Shown: in pieces, positions 7,543-16,380 of the stretch | Layout of the letters: each line of letters opens with the position of its first letter | Numbering within the stretch: position 1 is the stretch's first letter | NCBI GenBank assembly: GCA_023443515.1 | Contig: JAEZUC010000111.1 | Span: 1-64,000 of the forward strand | Origin: Bacillota bacterium | GTDB taxonomy: Bacteria > Bacillota > Clostridia > Acetivibrionales > DSM-1351 | Length of the DNA stretch: 64,000 nucleotides | Reading direction: 5' to 3' | Notes under the pieces: generated by a model | What the model was told of the DNA's origin: nothing | Database searches by the model: none | The model's input: only the letters and a program-made list of their open reading frames with translations | Translations under genes and position numbers: made by a program

Positions 7543-9318
7543 TCAGACCACATCCCTGGAGTTTTCATTTATCAGCTGTACCTCCGCTGAATATAGCTTT
7601 TGGTATATGCTATTAGAATGTATTAACGAACGGTGATTACCGTGACCGACTATTTTCCCCTGATCCATAACATATATAACATCAGCCTCAATTATCGTAG
7701 ACAGCCTATGTGCTATTATTACTACAGTACAATCCGTTGCCATAGAGTCGATGGCCTTCTTAATGTAAAACTGGGATTCATTATCAAGTGAGGAGGTCGC
7801 TTCGTCAAAAAGTATTATTTTGGATTTTTTTAACAGACCTCTGGCTATAGCAATTCTTTGCCTCTGTCCCCCGGAAAGGGTTACACCGTTTTCCCCTATC
7901 ATTGAATCATACTTATCGGGTAGCGATTCTATGTACTCGTGTATAAAAGCTCTTTTACAGGCACTTTCTATTTCTTCCTGAGATGCTTTCGTATTTGCAA
8001 GCAACAGATTTTCTTTTATTGACATTCTGAAGAGAAAAGGTTCCTGCTGAACAACTGAAATGTGCTTTCGTAAATCTTCTTCCCTGATTTCATTTATATC
8101 TGTGCTGTCAATAAGTATGCGGCCTCTACATGGATCATAAAGCTTAAGAATTAAATTGAAAATTGTGGTTTTTCCACTTCCGCTGCTTCCTACTATGGCT
8201 GTTCTTCCTTTGTTAGGGATATTTATAGTCACGTTATCCAGTACCTTTGATTTAGTATCATAGCTGAAGGAAACACTTTCAAACTTTATATTACCGGTTA
8301 TATTTTCAATAGCCTCTTCACCGAATTTTTCAGGGTCATATTTCAATCCGTCCATCAATAGAAATATTCTTTCCAACGAGTTCATGACCTGCTGTAAATT
8401 AAGATTTAGCCGGCTTATGTTTAGCAGTGACCCGGAAAACTGACCGGAGTAGGAATAAAAAGCTATAAAATACTTTATGTCTAGTGATCCGTTAACAACA
8501 AATACTCCACCCATAAAAGCTATTAACATCTGTGCGATAGTATTAATAATATTTGATAGTGACTGTGATTTTGCATTTAATAGAGTTATGGAAACTATCA
8601 TTTTCTTAAGTCTATCTGAAATATTGGTAAATGCGTTTAATTTATTCTTTTTTATTCCCAAACTTTTTATTTCTCTAATTCCCCAGATAACTTGTCCCGA
8701 TTCGCCGAAATATATATCATTAATATGTGATAATTCCTTGTTACTCGCTCTGATTTTTTTACCATATTTATTAAATATATAAAAGGATATAGGGAAAGTA
8801 ATTACAACAATCAAAGCTAATTTGAGACTTATAGCAAATACGGCTATTCCTATGGCAATAAGACGAATAATATCCACTACCGTATTTATTAGAGTTCCTG
8901 TAATGGCATTTGCTACTTCACTTGCATCGCCATGCAGCCTTGACATTAACTCACCGTTATCTATTTCGTCATAAGCCTTCACAGGAAGCTCTAACATGGT
9001 TTTGTACATATCATTCTTTAGATCAAAAATTATATTCTGGTTTAAAGAAGCAAAAATATATGATTGGAAATATGACATAATACTTAAAAGAATGCCCAAT
9101 ATCAAACTGAAGATTATATTAGGCACAGCACTTTTCATGTCTTTCTGAAACAAGCTGTCTAATATTTTACCCCAAAAAAGAGGCTGAGCTATCCCTATTC
9201 CTATTCCACCAAGTATACACAAAAAAGCTAGTGTAAATCTGATTTTATATGAATAAACGTATTTTAAAGCCCTTTTTAGTAAAGTAATATCGTCTTGCTT
9301 TAAAATTTTAATTTTCAT
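7543..9318 (-). CDS. ABC exporter, fused membrane and ATPase domains
   Basis: 591-aa half-transporter. The first ~320 residues hold six membrane segments of the type IV exporter fold; the rest is the ATPase with Walker A GSSGSGKTT, signature LSGGQRQR, Walker B ILFDEATSS and the H-loop AHRLS. No N-terminal C39 peptidase domain is present, so it exports without cutting the leader. It precedes the two precursor genes on the same strand (about 246 bp gap), which makes export of the matured peptides the likely role. The ribosome site AAGGAATAAAAAC precedes the ATG. Confidence 0.85.
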   Translation of the reverse strand: MKIKILKQDDITLLKRALKYVYSYKIRFTLAFLCILGGIGIGIAQPLFWGKILDSLFQKDMKSAVPNIIFSLILGILLSIMSYFQSYIFASLNQNIIFDLKNDMYKTMLELPVKAYDEIDNGELMSRLHGDASEVANAITGTLINTVVDIIRLIAIGIAVFAISLKLALIVVITFPISFYIFNKYGKKIRASNKELSHINDIYFGESGQVIWGIREIKSLGIKKNKLNAFTNISDRLKKMIVSITLLNAKSQSLSNIINTIAQMLIAFMGGVFVVNGSLDIKYFIAFYSYSGQFSGSLLNISRLNLNLQQVMNSLERIFLLMDGLKYDPEKFGEEAIENITGNIKFESVSFSYDTKSKVLDNVTINIPNKGRTAIVGSSGSGKTTIFNLILKLYDPCRGRILIDSTDINEIREEDLRKHISVVQQEPFLFRMSIKENLLLANTKASQEEIESACKRAFIHEYIESLPDKYDSMIGENGVTLSGGQRQRIAIARGLLKKSKIILFDEATSSLDNESQFYIKKAIDSMATDCTVVIIAHRLSTIIEADVIYVMDQGKIVGHGNHRSLIHSNSIYQKLYSAEVQLINENSRDVV

Positions 9319-9682
9319 GTTTTTATTCCTTACATTTTATTAAAATACTACCCCTATTTTATATTTTGGTGACAATTATGTATTTACCTATAACTCTTAG
9401 TATTAAGTTAAATCGAGTGCTTACCGAAATATATACAAATTATCCATGAGTTAAATTAGAGACATAGCAGTTTCCCCAAGATCTTCCTGCTTAATTTTCA
9501 TTAAATCTCCTTGCTCAACTGCTAATGTAATTATAAAACAGAAGGACATGTACCGGCTTGAATGTGAGCTGAAAGAAAACTGAATATTTTCTGAATGAAA
9601 ATTGAAACCATTTTGTCTTTAATTAGATGTGTAAAGCATTGAAGGAATATATGGATGGAGAATGTGTAAGGGAGTATAACAT
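9319..9682. other. Intergenic region with a 16-codon ORF
   Basis: Upstream region of the exporter operon. On the minus strand a TTGTCA near 9370 with TAGTAT 19 bp downstream could be a weak promoter. An ORF at 9451-9501 (minus) is listed separately. Nothing else is recognisable. Confidence 0.4.
9451..9501 (-). CDS. Possible 16-aa peptide ORF with strong ribosome site
   Basis: AAGGAGATTTA directly precedes an ATG that opens a 16-codon frame (MKIKQEDLGETAMSLI, then TAA). The ribosome site is as good as those of real genes here, but so short an ORF has no other support. It may be a leader peptide, a signalling peptide or chance. Confidence 0.25.
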   Translation of the reverse strand: MKIKQEDLGETAMSLI

Positions 9683-11209
9683 CTACTGTCCCTGTCCATC
9701 AATCTGATTTAATTTATCAATTACATATTTATAAAAAACAGGATATTCTAAAGGTTTATATATGCTTAATGCTATATTATAAGAGAGTATAGACTTTTCG
9801 AGCCATCCTACTTCTGCTTCCTCTCTCGACAACTCTAGATATATATCTCCAAGCGCCATATTTACTTTACCATAATCTACTGGATACTTTTTTACAGAAA
9901 AGATCTTTAGACTCTCAGTGTATTCTGACAAGGCTTTTTTCAAGTATTCCACATTACTTTCAAAATGGTGCATCCTACTGAAAGAATCACCAATATGCTT
10001 ATGAACTCTAGCATAGTTTGCTGGATAGCTTTCAACATTCCATATTTTCAATGCTTCTTCATAAGCTACTTTCAACTCTTTAAGGTTTATTCGCTTACCT
10101 TCAATTTCCAGGAGAATTCCATTAATATCTCCCAGATTATACTGTATTAACGCATAAAATAAGGGATTATCAGTTATATTATATAAGTTCAATGCTTTTC
10201 TGTATAAATTGGCTGCCTCAGTCAAACTGGTACGCGCTGCATCTTTTATACCCAGTTCATTGTAAGTTAATCCCAAATTATAATGAACTGTTGCTTTATC
10301 AAGTAATGATTCATTTTGCGTATAATAATTCAGTGCTTGCATAAACATATTTAATACTTTACTTATATCTTTTTTGTCACCGGTAATTTCCAACAAAATT
10401 CTGTATGCTTTTCCAAGATTGTTCAAAACACTGGCATAGCTGTCAACAGCCTGTTTTGTCATGCAAATCTGCAATGCGTTTTCATATGCTTTTATGGCAA
10501 GGGTTATATCTTTTTTAATATCCTTTGTCTCCGCAAGCAGACTATATGCATTACCCATATTTATTAACACATGTGCATATATTTCAGGATTATCATCAAT
10601 AGAAATATTACTAAGAATCTCATGATAGTACTCAATAGCATCTTCATTTCTGTCTTTACCCAGAAGTCGGTCTGCATAACCTAACATGTCACTTATGGTA
10701 TCTGTACTGTACGGCTCAAATATGTTTACTATTATTCCGTTTCCAGCTATAATAATATTACCGTTACCTTCCAAATATATATCATCCTCATCATAGTCTG
10801 ACAGAATTATAAAGTTGTCATTTTTGTTCCACATGATTTGAACTCCGAATTTTTGTGCGATAAACTTACTTGGTATATATGTAATACCATCAGAAATAAC
10901 TACAGGTTTGTCAAGTATAATTTGCTCACCATCAATATCTACTACCCTGCTTCCAATTGTGATAACAATCTGTCTGTTTTCCTTTATACAGCAAACAGAT
11001 CTGTTAATGGAATCATATACAAGATTCCAGCCAGAGGCTTCCAAAACAGGTCTTAACGGAGCATATACAGTACCGTCTATTTCTTTCTGTGCAGCATTTA
11101 ATACCCTTTTACTATCATTAAGTATAACTTTTACATCCTCGGCAAACACATTAAAATTATCCATTTTCATTATCACCATCAATACAAATGCAGTAATAAA
11201 TAATCTCAA
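9683..11209 (-). CDS. Exported copper-amine-oxidase-N domain / TPR protein
   Basis: About 508 aa. A signal peptide (MRLFITAFVLMVIM... to FAED) is followed by a copper amine oxidase N-terminal-like domain (to about residue 135), a short Gly/Asn/Ile motif (about 146-163), and then tetratricopeptide repeats of about 45 residues with the LGxxYxxL pattern. The start at 11209 is a TTG with GGGGG 6 nt upstream; the longer frame from 11239 lacks a ribosome site and would spoil the signal peptide. TPR arrays bind proteins; the partner is unknown. It shares architecture and motif with the gene at 11972 and the motif with the small gene between them. Confidence 0.72.
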   Translation of the reverse strand: MRLFITAFVLMVIMKMDNFNVFAEDVKVILNDSKRVLNAAQKEIDGTVYAPLRPVLEASGWNLVYDSINRSVCCIKENRQIVITIGSRVVDIDGEQIILDKPVVISDGITYIPSKFIAQKFGVQIMWNKNDNFIILSDYDEDDIYLEGNGNIIIAGNGIIVNIFEPYSTDTISDMLGYADRLLGKDRNEDAIEYYHEILSNISIDDNPEIYAHVLINMGNAYSLLAETKDIKKDITLAIKAYENALQICMTKQAVDSYASVLNNLGKAYRILLEITGDKKDISKVLNMFMQALNYYTQNESLLDKATVHYNLGLTYNELGIKDAARTSLTEAANLYRKALNLYNITDNPLFYALIQYNLGDINGILLEIEGKRINLKELKVAYEEALKIWNVESYPANYARVHKHIGDSFSRMHHFESNVEYLKKALSEYTESLKIFSVKKYPVDYGKVNMALGDIYLELSREEAEVGWLEKSILSYNIALSIYKPLEYPVFYKYVIDKLNQIDGQGQ

Positions 11210-11295
11210 AATTTTCCCCCATATGCTCCCCAAAAACAAGTCAAAATAATATATTCACATAAATAGATAATAGACTGTAAGGATATATGCTTGTA

Positions 11296-11916
11296 TTATT
11301 TATTAACATTAATAAATATATTGCTTCCCTGAGCTTGTATATTGTTGTTCCCAACAACCTTGATACCTTTGTTTATATTTGTAGTATCGTTTGTTGCATT
11401 TTGCAGTATATTACCAGGTATGTTATTATCTGAATTTCCCAATAAACCGTCAGTAAATACTACTCCGGTTTCACTTTCATATTCTTTAGGCCTGTTATTT
11501 ACCGGGCCAGGAGACATATTGAATTCACATTTCACCGATTCCTGGTTCATCGCTTCCCAACGAATATTATTTCCGTATGAAGCGGTGGATATATTTATAA
11601 TTTCACACAAGAATTTACTAAAGTCTGCTATATGTAATAATGATTCTTTTATTTCATCTCTAAGTAAAGATCTGGCAATTAAAATTTCAATCTCATTTCG
11701 AATAATTCTACGCTGAGTTTCTGACGATTCATCAAGAGTAAAATCAACAATTTTCAAAATATCTTCATTTGTTGGTTTTACTTTATCCCTCTTCCATTTT
11801 GAAATAATAGACGAATCCTTGATAAGGTAAGTATGAGCAAAAATATTGGCACTCTTCCTTGTAGTTTTTAATATAATGTCCAATATGTCTCCAATATTTA
11901 CAACATAGTTTTGCAT
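11296..11916 (-). CDS. HTH-like protein with C-terminal Gly/Asn/Ile motif
   Basis: 206-aa protein, no signal peptide. The N-terminal ~65 residues look like a helix-turn-helix (SSIISKWKRDKVKPTNEDILKI resembles the XRE recognition helix region). A helical middle follows, then a low-complexity Asn/Thr/Gly-rich stretch and a C-terminal motif VVGNNNIQAQGSNIFINV. That motif also occurs in the two neighbouring TPR proteins. The start at 11916 has GGGAGG 7 nt upstream and is preferred to 11961. Function unknown; the arrangement recalls proteins that end in amyloid-like signalling motifs (inference). Confidence 0.6.
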   Translation of the reverse strand: MQNYVVNIGDILDIILKTTRKSANIFAHTYLIKDSSIISKWKRDKVKPTNEDILKIVDFTLDESSETQRRIIRNEIEILIARSLLRDEIKESLLHIADFSKFLCEIINISTASYGNNIRWEAMNQESVKCEFNMSPGPVNNRPKEYESETGVVFTDGLLGNSDNNIPGNILQNATNDTTNINKGIKVVGNNNIQAQGSNIFINVNK

Positions 11917-11971
11917 CCTATTTCCTCCCATAATATATTTTACTTTTATATATAACTGCAACAGTCATTCT

Positions 11972-14758
11972 TTAACTCGTCAGTTTCTTTTTTGAAGTGT
12001 TTCTTTTCCTCACTATCTTTTGATAAACCAATGGATATTTTTCAACTGTAAAAACTTCAAGAGCTTTATCATAACTATCTACTGCCCTTTCCATGTTTGC
12101 ATCCTTTTCTCTTAGCTCCGACAGATTCATATATATATCTCCTATACTATCCATGGTTCTGGCATAACTTAAGGGATAAACTCCAATTGTAAGAGACATC
12201 AATGACTCTTTACAAAGCTTTAAAGCCTCTAAAATTTTGTCCTCACTATCTTTTATGCGCGCCAACTTATTAAGAACAGTTCCCCTGCTTACAGTAATTT
12301 TCCAGTATTGATACAGATCAGGCTCTTTTTTTTCAACTAAAACTGACAAAACCGCCAAAGCACCGTCATATGAATTCAAAGACTTTAAAAGATCTTCTTC
12401 ACTATTTCTTGTTTCTGCAATGTTTTGGTATATATCACCACGTAGATTTAAAGACAATAAATTATTGTAGAGATTACCTTTAGTCTTAAAAACCTTTAAT
12501 GCTTCGCAATTTGCATCCATAGCTTTTTTAAGGTTTACTTCCTTTTCTTCTATATCAGACAAGTTTAGATATGAACGCGCCATAACGTATTGTATAAATC
12601 CATAAACAGATGTATTATTTTTTGCTTCTTTTATATTTAAAGCCTCACGGCAAGCTTCCATAGCTTTTTTTATGTTATGCTCTATGTCTATTACCTCAGC
12701 AAGATTGTTATAATTGTCAGCCACATATGCCTGCATCCACGCAAATCTTATAGGGTCTACTTCCTTATCTGTATAAAACAGAACTCCTTTATATGCTTCT
12801 ATGGACTTTTTGCTATTTTCTATTGTATCTTCAATACACGCAAGAGAACGGTAAATATCACCCATACTCATAAGAATATCCGAGTACATATAAGTGAAAT
12901 TTTCCTTTGTAAATACTTTTAAAGAATTATTGTGTACCTCTATAGCTTTATCTAGGTTATTCCTCATATCTTTAACAAGTGACAATTTATAGTATGAATA
13001 ACCTAGGGATTTATTAATATCAGCATAATAAACAGGGTACTCTTCAAAGGAAAAAAAGTTTAAGGCTCTATTGTGTGAATCTATGGCTTTTTTGCAGTTA
13101 CCTTCCCAATCATCCCAATCAGATAAATCATGGTAAGCTGTACCTAAATGTGCATATGTCTCTGCAAAATAAAAAGGATATCTATCTATTGTAAAAACCT
13201 TCAATGCTTCCTGATAATAAGCTATAGCCTCTTTGCAATTTTTTTCACCATCTTCATAGCCTGCCAGGGCATTATAAATACGGCCCTTGTTTACTTGCAC
13301 AAACCCATATTTAAAAGGAAACTCTACTATAGTTGATATTTTAGATGCTTCGTCTAAAGCCTTCAGGCCTTTTATCAAGTTTTCCTTCCTGTCTTTCTCC
13401 ATCTGTGCCATAAAATATGCAAAACCAAGATTGTTCTGATTCCTGGCATATTCCATAGGATATTTATCTATTGTGTAGATCTTTAATCCTTCTCTAAATG
13501 CATTAACAGTGTTATTCAAATTATCAAGGCTGGGTATCATCATCAAATATTGAAGGTATAAAATTCCAAGACAGCTCTGTATGTCAGCATAGTTGACCGG
13601 AAACTTATCTGCAGTATATATCTCTAGTGAATCTTTATATGCAGTTATTCCCTTCTCTAAATCCTTCTCTCCTCCTCTAACCTTGAAATGATAATTATAA
13701 GCCAATGCCTGATTACGTCTTAAAGCAGCAAATTCATTGGGGTAATCCTTTTTCGAAAAAATATCCGAAGCCTCATCAAAAGCCAGAAATGCTTTTGTTA
13801 TATTTTCTTCCACATCCCTCACAAATGATAGGTTTAGAAATGATCCTCCCTTAATATTTTGTAAACTTGCATAATAATATGGATAATCCTGCTTATTAAA
13901 AAACTTGAGAGCTTCATTCACCTCTTCCATGGCCGTTAATATATTGTTTTCCGCATCCCTTCCTAAAGCCAATAACGAATAGGCCACCCCTAATCCTTTA
14001 TGGGCATGAGCTCTTTGAGATAGGTATTTATCATCTTTTACTGTATGCAGAACCTCTTCAAACTTAGATATTGCATTTATTAAATTTTCTTCTCTGTTTA
14101 TTACTGTTGAAAGTTTCAGATAAGCACTGCCTTGATTTATCATAACATGACTGTACTCCTCAGGATTTTTAGCACTTGAAATGTGTTTTAGAATTTGTTC
14201 ATAGCCTTTAATAGCTCCAACCGGGTTATTGCTATCATATAGCTTGTCCACCTCAGAAATACTTTCGTTAACTTTATCTATATCATATATCTTTGTAATA
14301 TTTGCAATTATATTTTCACCTACTACAACAATATTTTCACTGCCTGATACAGATATTTCCTTCCCTCTTTTATTCCAGAGAAATAATGTTTCTTCTTTTT
14401 CATTCCATTGAACTTTCATATCCAATCCTAACTCGATTATCTCAGGTGATGCAAAAATTCTTCCTTTGATTATACGAAGTCCAGAACCGGCTGAAAAAAA
14501 CCTTTTATCAATTTCCAAATTGCTACTATCTAAATCAAAAATTACTGTTTTTTCACCTTTTATACATTTAGTAGTTCTATCATCACTATCATATAAGACT
14601 TCAAATCCGAAAAGTTCAAAAATCTCTCTTACAGGTATAAATATCTTATCGTCCACTATGCAAGGAAAAGTGTTTAAGTTTAGACTTACATCATCTATTT
14701 TGATTTTCAAATTTCCTGAACTTGCACATATTGTTGTCTGGAATACCATATTAAACAT
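11972..14758 (-). CDS. Large copper-amine-oxidase-N domain / TPR protein
   Basis: About 928 aa. A short N-terminal segment that may be a signal peptide, a copper amine oxidase N-terminal-like domain (about 15-125), a Gly/Asn/Ile motif SVSGSENIVVVGENIIANI (about 136-155), then some fifteen TPR units of 45-50 residues with recurring phrases of the type KVFTxxxYPxxYAxxxxxLGxxY. ATG 14758 has GGGAG upstream; the ATG at 14797 does not. First gene of a three-gene set with the HTH-like protein and the shorter TPR paralogue. Function unknown; likely a protein-interaction scaffold or sensor. Confidence 0.7.
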   Translation of the reverse strand: MFNMVFQTTICASSGNLKIKIDDVSLNLNTFPCIVDDKIFIPVREIFELFGFEVLYDSDDRTTKCIKGEKTVIFDLDSSNLEIDKRFFSAGSGLRIIKGRIFASPEIIELGLDMKVQWNEKEETLFLWNKRGKEISVSGSENIVVVGENIIANITKIYDIDKVNESISEVDKLYDSNNPVGAIKGYEQILKHISSAKNPEEYSHVMINQGSAYLKLSTVINREENLINAISKFEEVLHTVKDDKYLSQRAHAHKGLGVAYSLLALGRDAENNILTAMEEVNEALKFFNKQDYPYYYASLQNIKGGSFLNLSFVRDVEENITKAFLAFDEASDIFSKKDYPNEFAALRRNQALAYNYHFKVRGGEKDLEKGITAYKDSLEIYTADKFPVNYADIQSCLGILYLQYLMMIPSLDNLNNTVNAFREGLKIYTIDKYPMEYARNQNNLGFAYFMAQMEKDRKENLIKGLKALDEASKISTIVEFPFKYGFVQVNKGRIYNALAGYEDGEKNCKEAIAYYQEALKVFTIDRYPFYFAETYAHLGTAYHDLSDWDDWEGNCKKAIDSHNRALNFFSFEEYPVYYADINKSLGYSYYKLSLVKDMRNNLDKAIEVHNNSLKVFTKENFTYMYSDILMSMGDIYRSLACIEDTIENSKKSIEAYKGVLFYTDKEVDPIRFAWMQAYVADNYNNLAEVIDIEHNIKKAMEACREALNIKEAKNNTSVYGFIQYVMARSYLNLSDIEEKEVNLKKAMDANCEALKVFKTKGNLYNNLLSLNLRGDIYQNIAETRNSEEDLLKSLNSYDGALAVLSVLVEKKEPDLYQYWKITVSRGTVLNKLARIKDSEDKILEALKLCKESLMSLTIGVYPLSYARTMDSIGDIYMNLSELREKDANMERAVDSYDKALEVFTVEKYPLVYQKIVRKRNTSKKKLTS

Positions 14759-14904
14759 AAATCTCCCATGTAAATTTAAAGTAATATAGTAAAACATTTA
14801 CATTATAATTAAAACATACTGTGAAAAAATGTCAATTAAAATTATGTAATATTCCACGGCTAATGACATATTTCCGCCAAGCTGTTTTGCAACATCTACG
14901 GAGG

Positions 14905-15048
14905 GGCATATTTTTGTTTACCGCAGATGAGAAATTAAGATATGTTCTCAGGTGCATTGAGGGAAAAGAGTCAGTTCGCAACGTCGCAAAATTGATAGGA
15001 GTCAATCACACTACGTTGAATCATGGATTAAAAATTACAAAATATTAA
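14905..15048 (+). pseudogene. Transposase N-terminal fragment (HTH)
   Basis: The frame reads FTADEKLRYVLRCIEGKESVRNVAKLIGVNHTTLN, the N-terminal helix-turn-helix of IS3-type orfA-like transposases. It then shifts frame (the next phase would give the expected W-I-K-N-Y) and stops. No downstream transposase core follows, so this is a remnant. Confidence 0.55.
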
Positions 15049-15449
15049 ACTAGAACAGTGTTTCCTTCTGATATTTCGCTTGAAAAGAAGAAAAAAATGA
15101 ACTCAAAGATACCGGAACTGGGATCAGGTCATGAGTCAATTATGTATGATGGAAGGCTCGATTACTATATCTAAGCCTTCACAAACCAATAGTTTGTCCT
15201 CATTGCCGGACGGGCTAGACCCTCAAAATAAAGGTATAAGATATATCATTATTAAAAATTATTGCCGGATTTAATCCATATAATGCAAACAAATAGAAAA
15301 ATCCGGCAATAATTTGAAATAATATTAAATTTTTGAGAGTTAACCCACACTGAAAATACTTAGCCATCATTGAGTTTGGAAGGCTTCATACACAAAATTA
15401 TTTACAGTCCCAATTTGTATGTATATTTACATCTTATCAAAACTCTCTT
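15049..15449. other. Intergenic region after the NRPS operon
   Basis: Contains the tail of the decayed transposase and a long inverted repeat (15256-15315, listed separately). No convincing gene. Confidence 0.5.
15256..15315 (-). terminator. Long hairpin, probable terminator of the NRPS operon
   Basis: AAATTATTGCCGGATTT and its exact complement form a 17-bp stem around 26 nt; the pairing continues imperfectly for about 10 bp further out. On the minus strand the stem is followed by TTTTTAAT, so it could end the NRPS transcript. The long loop is unusual, and a small mobile element end is the alternative. Confidence 0.5.
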
Positions 15450-16307
15450 TTATAATACCAATATATTTTTATCGCTGTTAAAGTTATAGTTAATATTAAA
15501 AGAATCAACCAACATTTGCTCAGCCGCTCTAGCTTCCTTTAATTTTTCAGGTATTAAATCAACTACCAATAATTCTTCATCATCACCAGAAGCTTCACTA
15601 ATTACTTTTCCTAGTGGATCCCAAACTCCGCTACTGCCACACGAATCCCATATTCCTGTTTTCCCAACAAAATTACACATAGCTGTATAGATTGTATTAT
15701 CTAGCGCTCTAGCCGGGAACCATATTCTTGATTCAGAATATCCATTTCCTTTACTAAATAATGCACTTACTAAATATAAATTACAGCCATATTGTGCAAG
15801 TATTCGGGAATGTTCTGGAAAACCTGAATCATAGCATATGCCAAGTCCTATTTTCCAATCATCTATGTTTAAAATACATAGATTGTCATCACTATTAAAA
15901 ACTTTTTTTTCTGTATAGAACAAATGAGTTTTATTATATATATCTACTTCTTCACCAACCCCATTAATTATAACTGATGAGATATATACTTTATCTTCAA
16001 CTCTCACCGGTGAACCCACAATTGCCCATATATTATTTTCTTTACATGCATGACAAATCCCACCAATTCTATTATCGTTTCTAGTTATAGTGTACTTATT
16101 AACATTAGTATTTAATAATTCAGGTACATATCCGGTAAGAAACTTTTCAGGAAAAACAACTACTTTTGAACCCTTTTCTGCAGCTTCTTTTATTAAGCCA
16201 ATTGCTTTTTCAACGTTTCCTTCTATATTACCATCATCCGGCTTAACTTGTGCTAAAGCAATTCTAAGTGTGCTTTTAGGTAAAATATTCATATTATGAT
16301 TCATCAT
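15450..16307 (-). CDS. Carbon-nitrogen hydrolase (nitrilase superfamily)
   Basis: 285-aa amidase/nitrilase-fold enzyme. The Glu-Lys-Cys triad is visible: FPEKFLTG, YNKTHLF and GICYDSGFPE. This superfamily hydrolyses amides or nitriles or transfers acyl groups; the substrate cannot be told from sequence. ATG 16307 is preferred since AAGGGAAG lies just upstream. It follows the last NRPS gene by about 70 bp on the same strand, so it is probably part of the cluster and may trim or amidate the peptide (inference). Confidence 0.8.
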   Translation of the reverse strand: MMNHNMNILPKSTLRIALAQVKPDDGNIEGNVEKAIGLIKEAAEKGSKVVVFPEKFLTGYVPELLNTNVNKYTITRNDNRIGGICHACKENNIWAIVGSPVRVEDKVYISSVIINGVGEEVDIYNKTHLFYTEKKVFNSDDNLCILNIDDWKIGLGICYDSGFPEHSRILAQYGCNLYLVSALFSKGNGYSESRIWFPARALDNTIYTAMCNFVGKTGIWDSCGSSGVWDPLGKVISEASGDDEELLVVDLIPEKLKEARAAEQMLVDSFNINYNFNSDKNILVL

Positions 16308-16380
16308 GTCCACTTCCCTTTTATTAAATATTATCATTCAGCCACTTATACCCAGAGACTGAATACTTGCTTTTATAGCT

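Noticed and set aside
11972..14758. Repeating pattern that could suggest a CRISPR or satellite
   Set aside because: The periodicity is the TPR protein repeat (about 135-150 bp) with diverged units, and no spacers.
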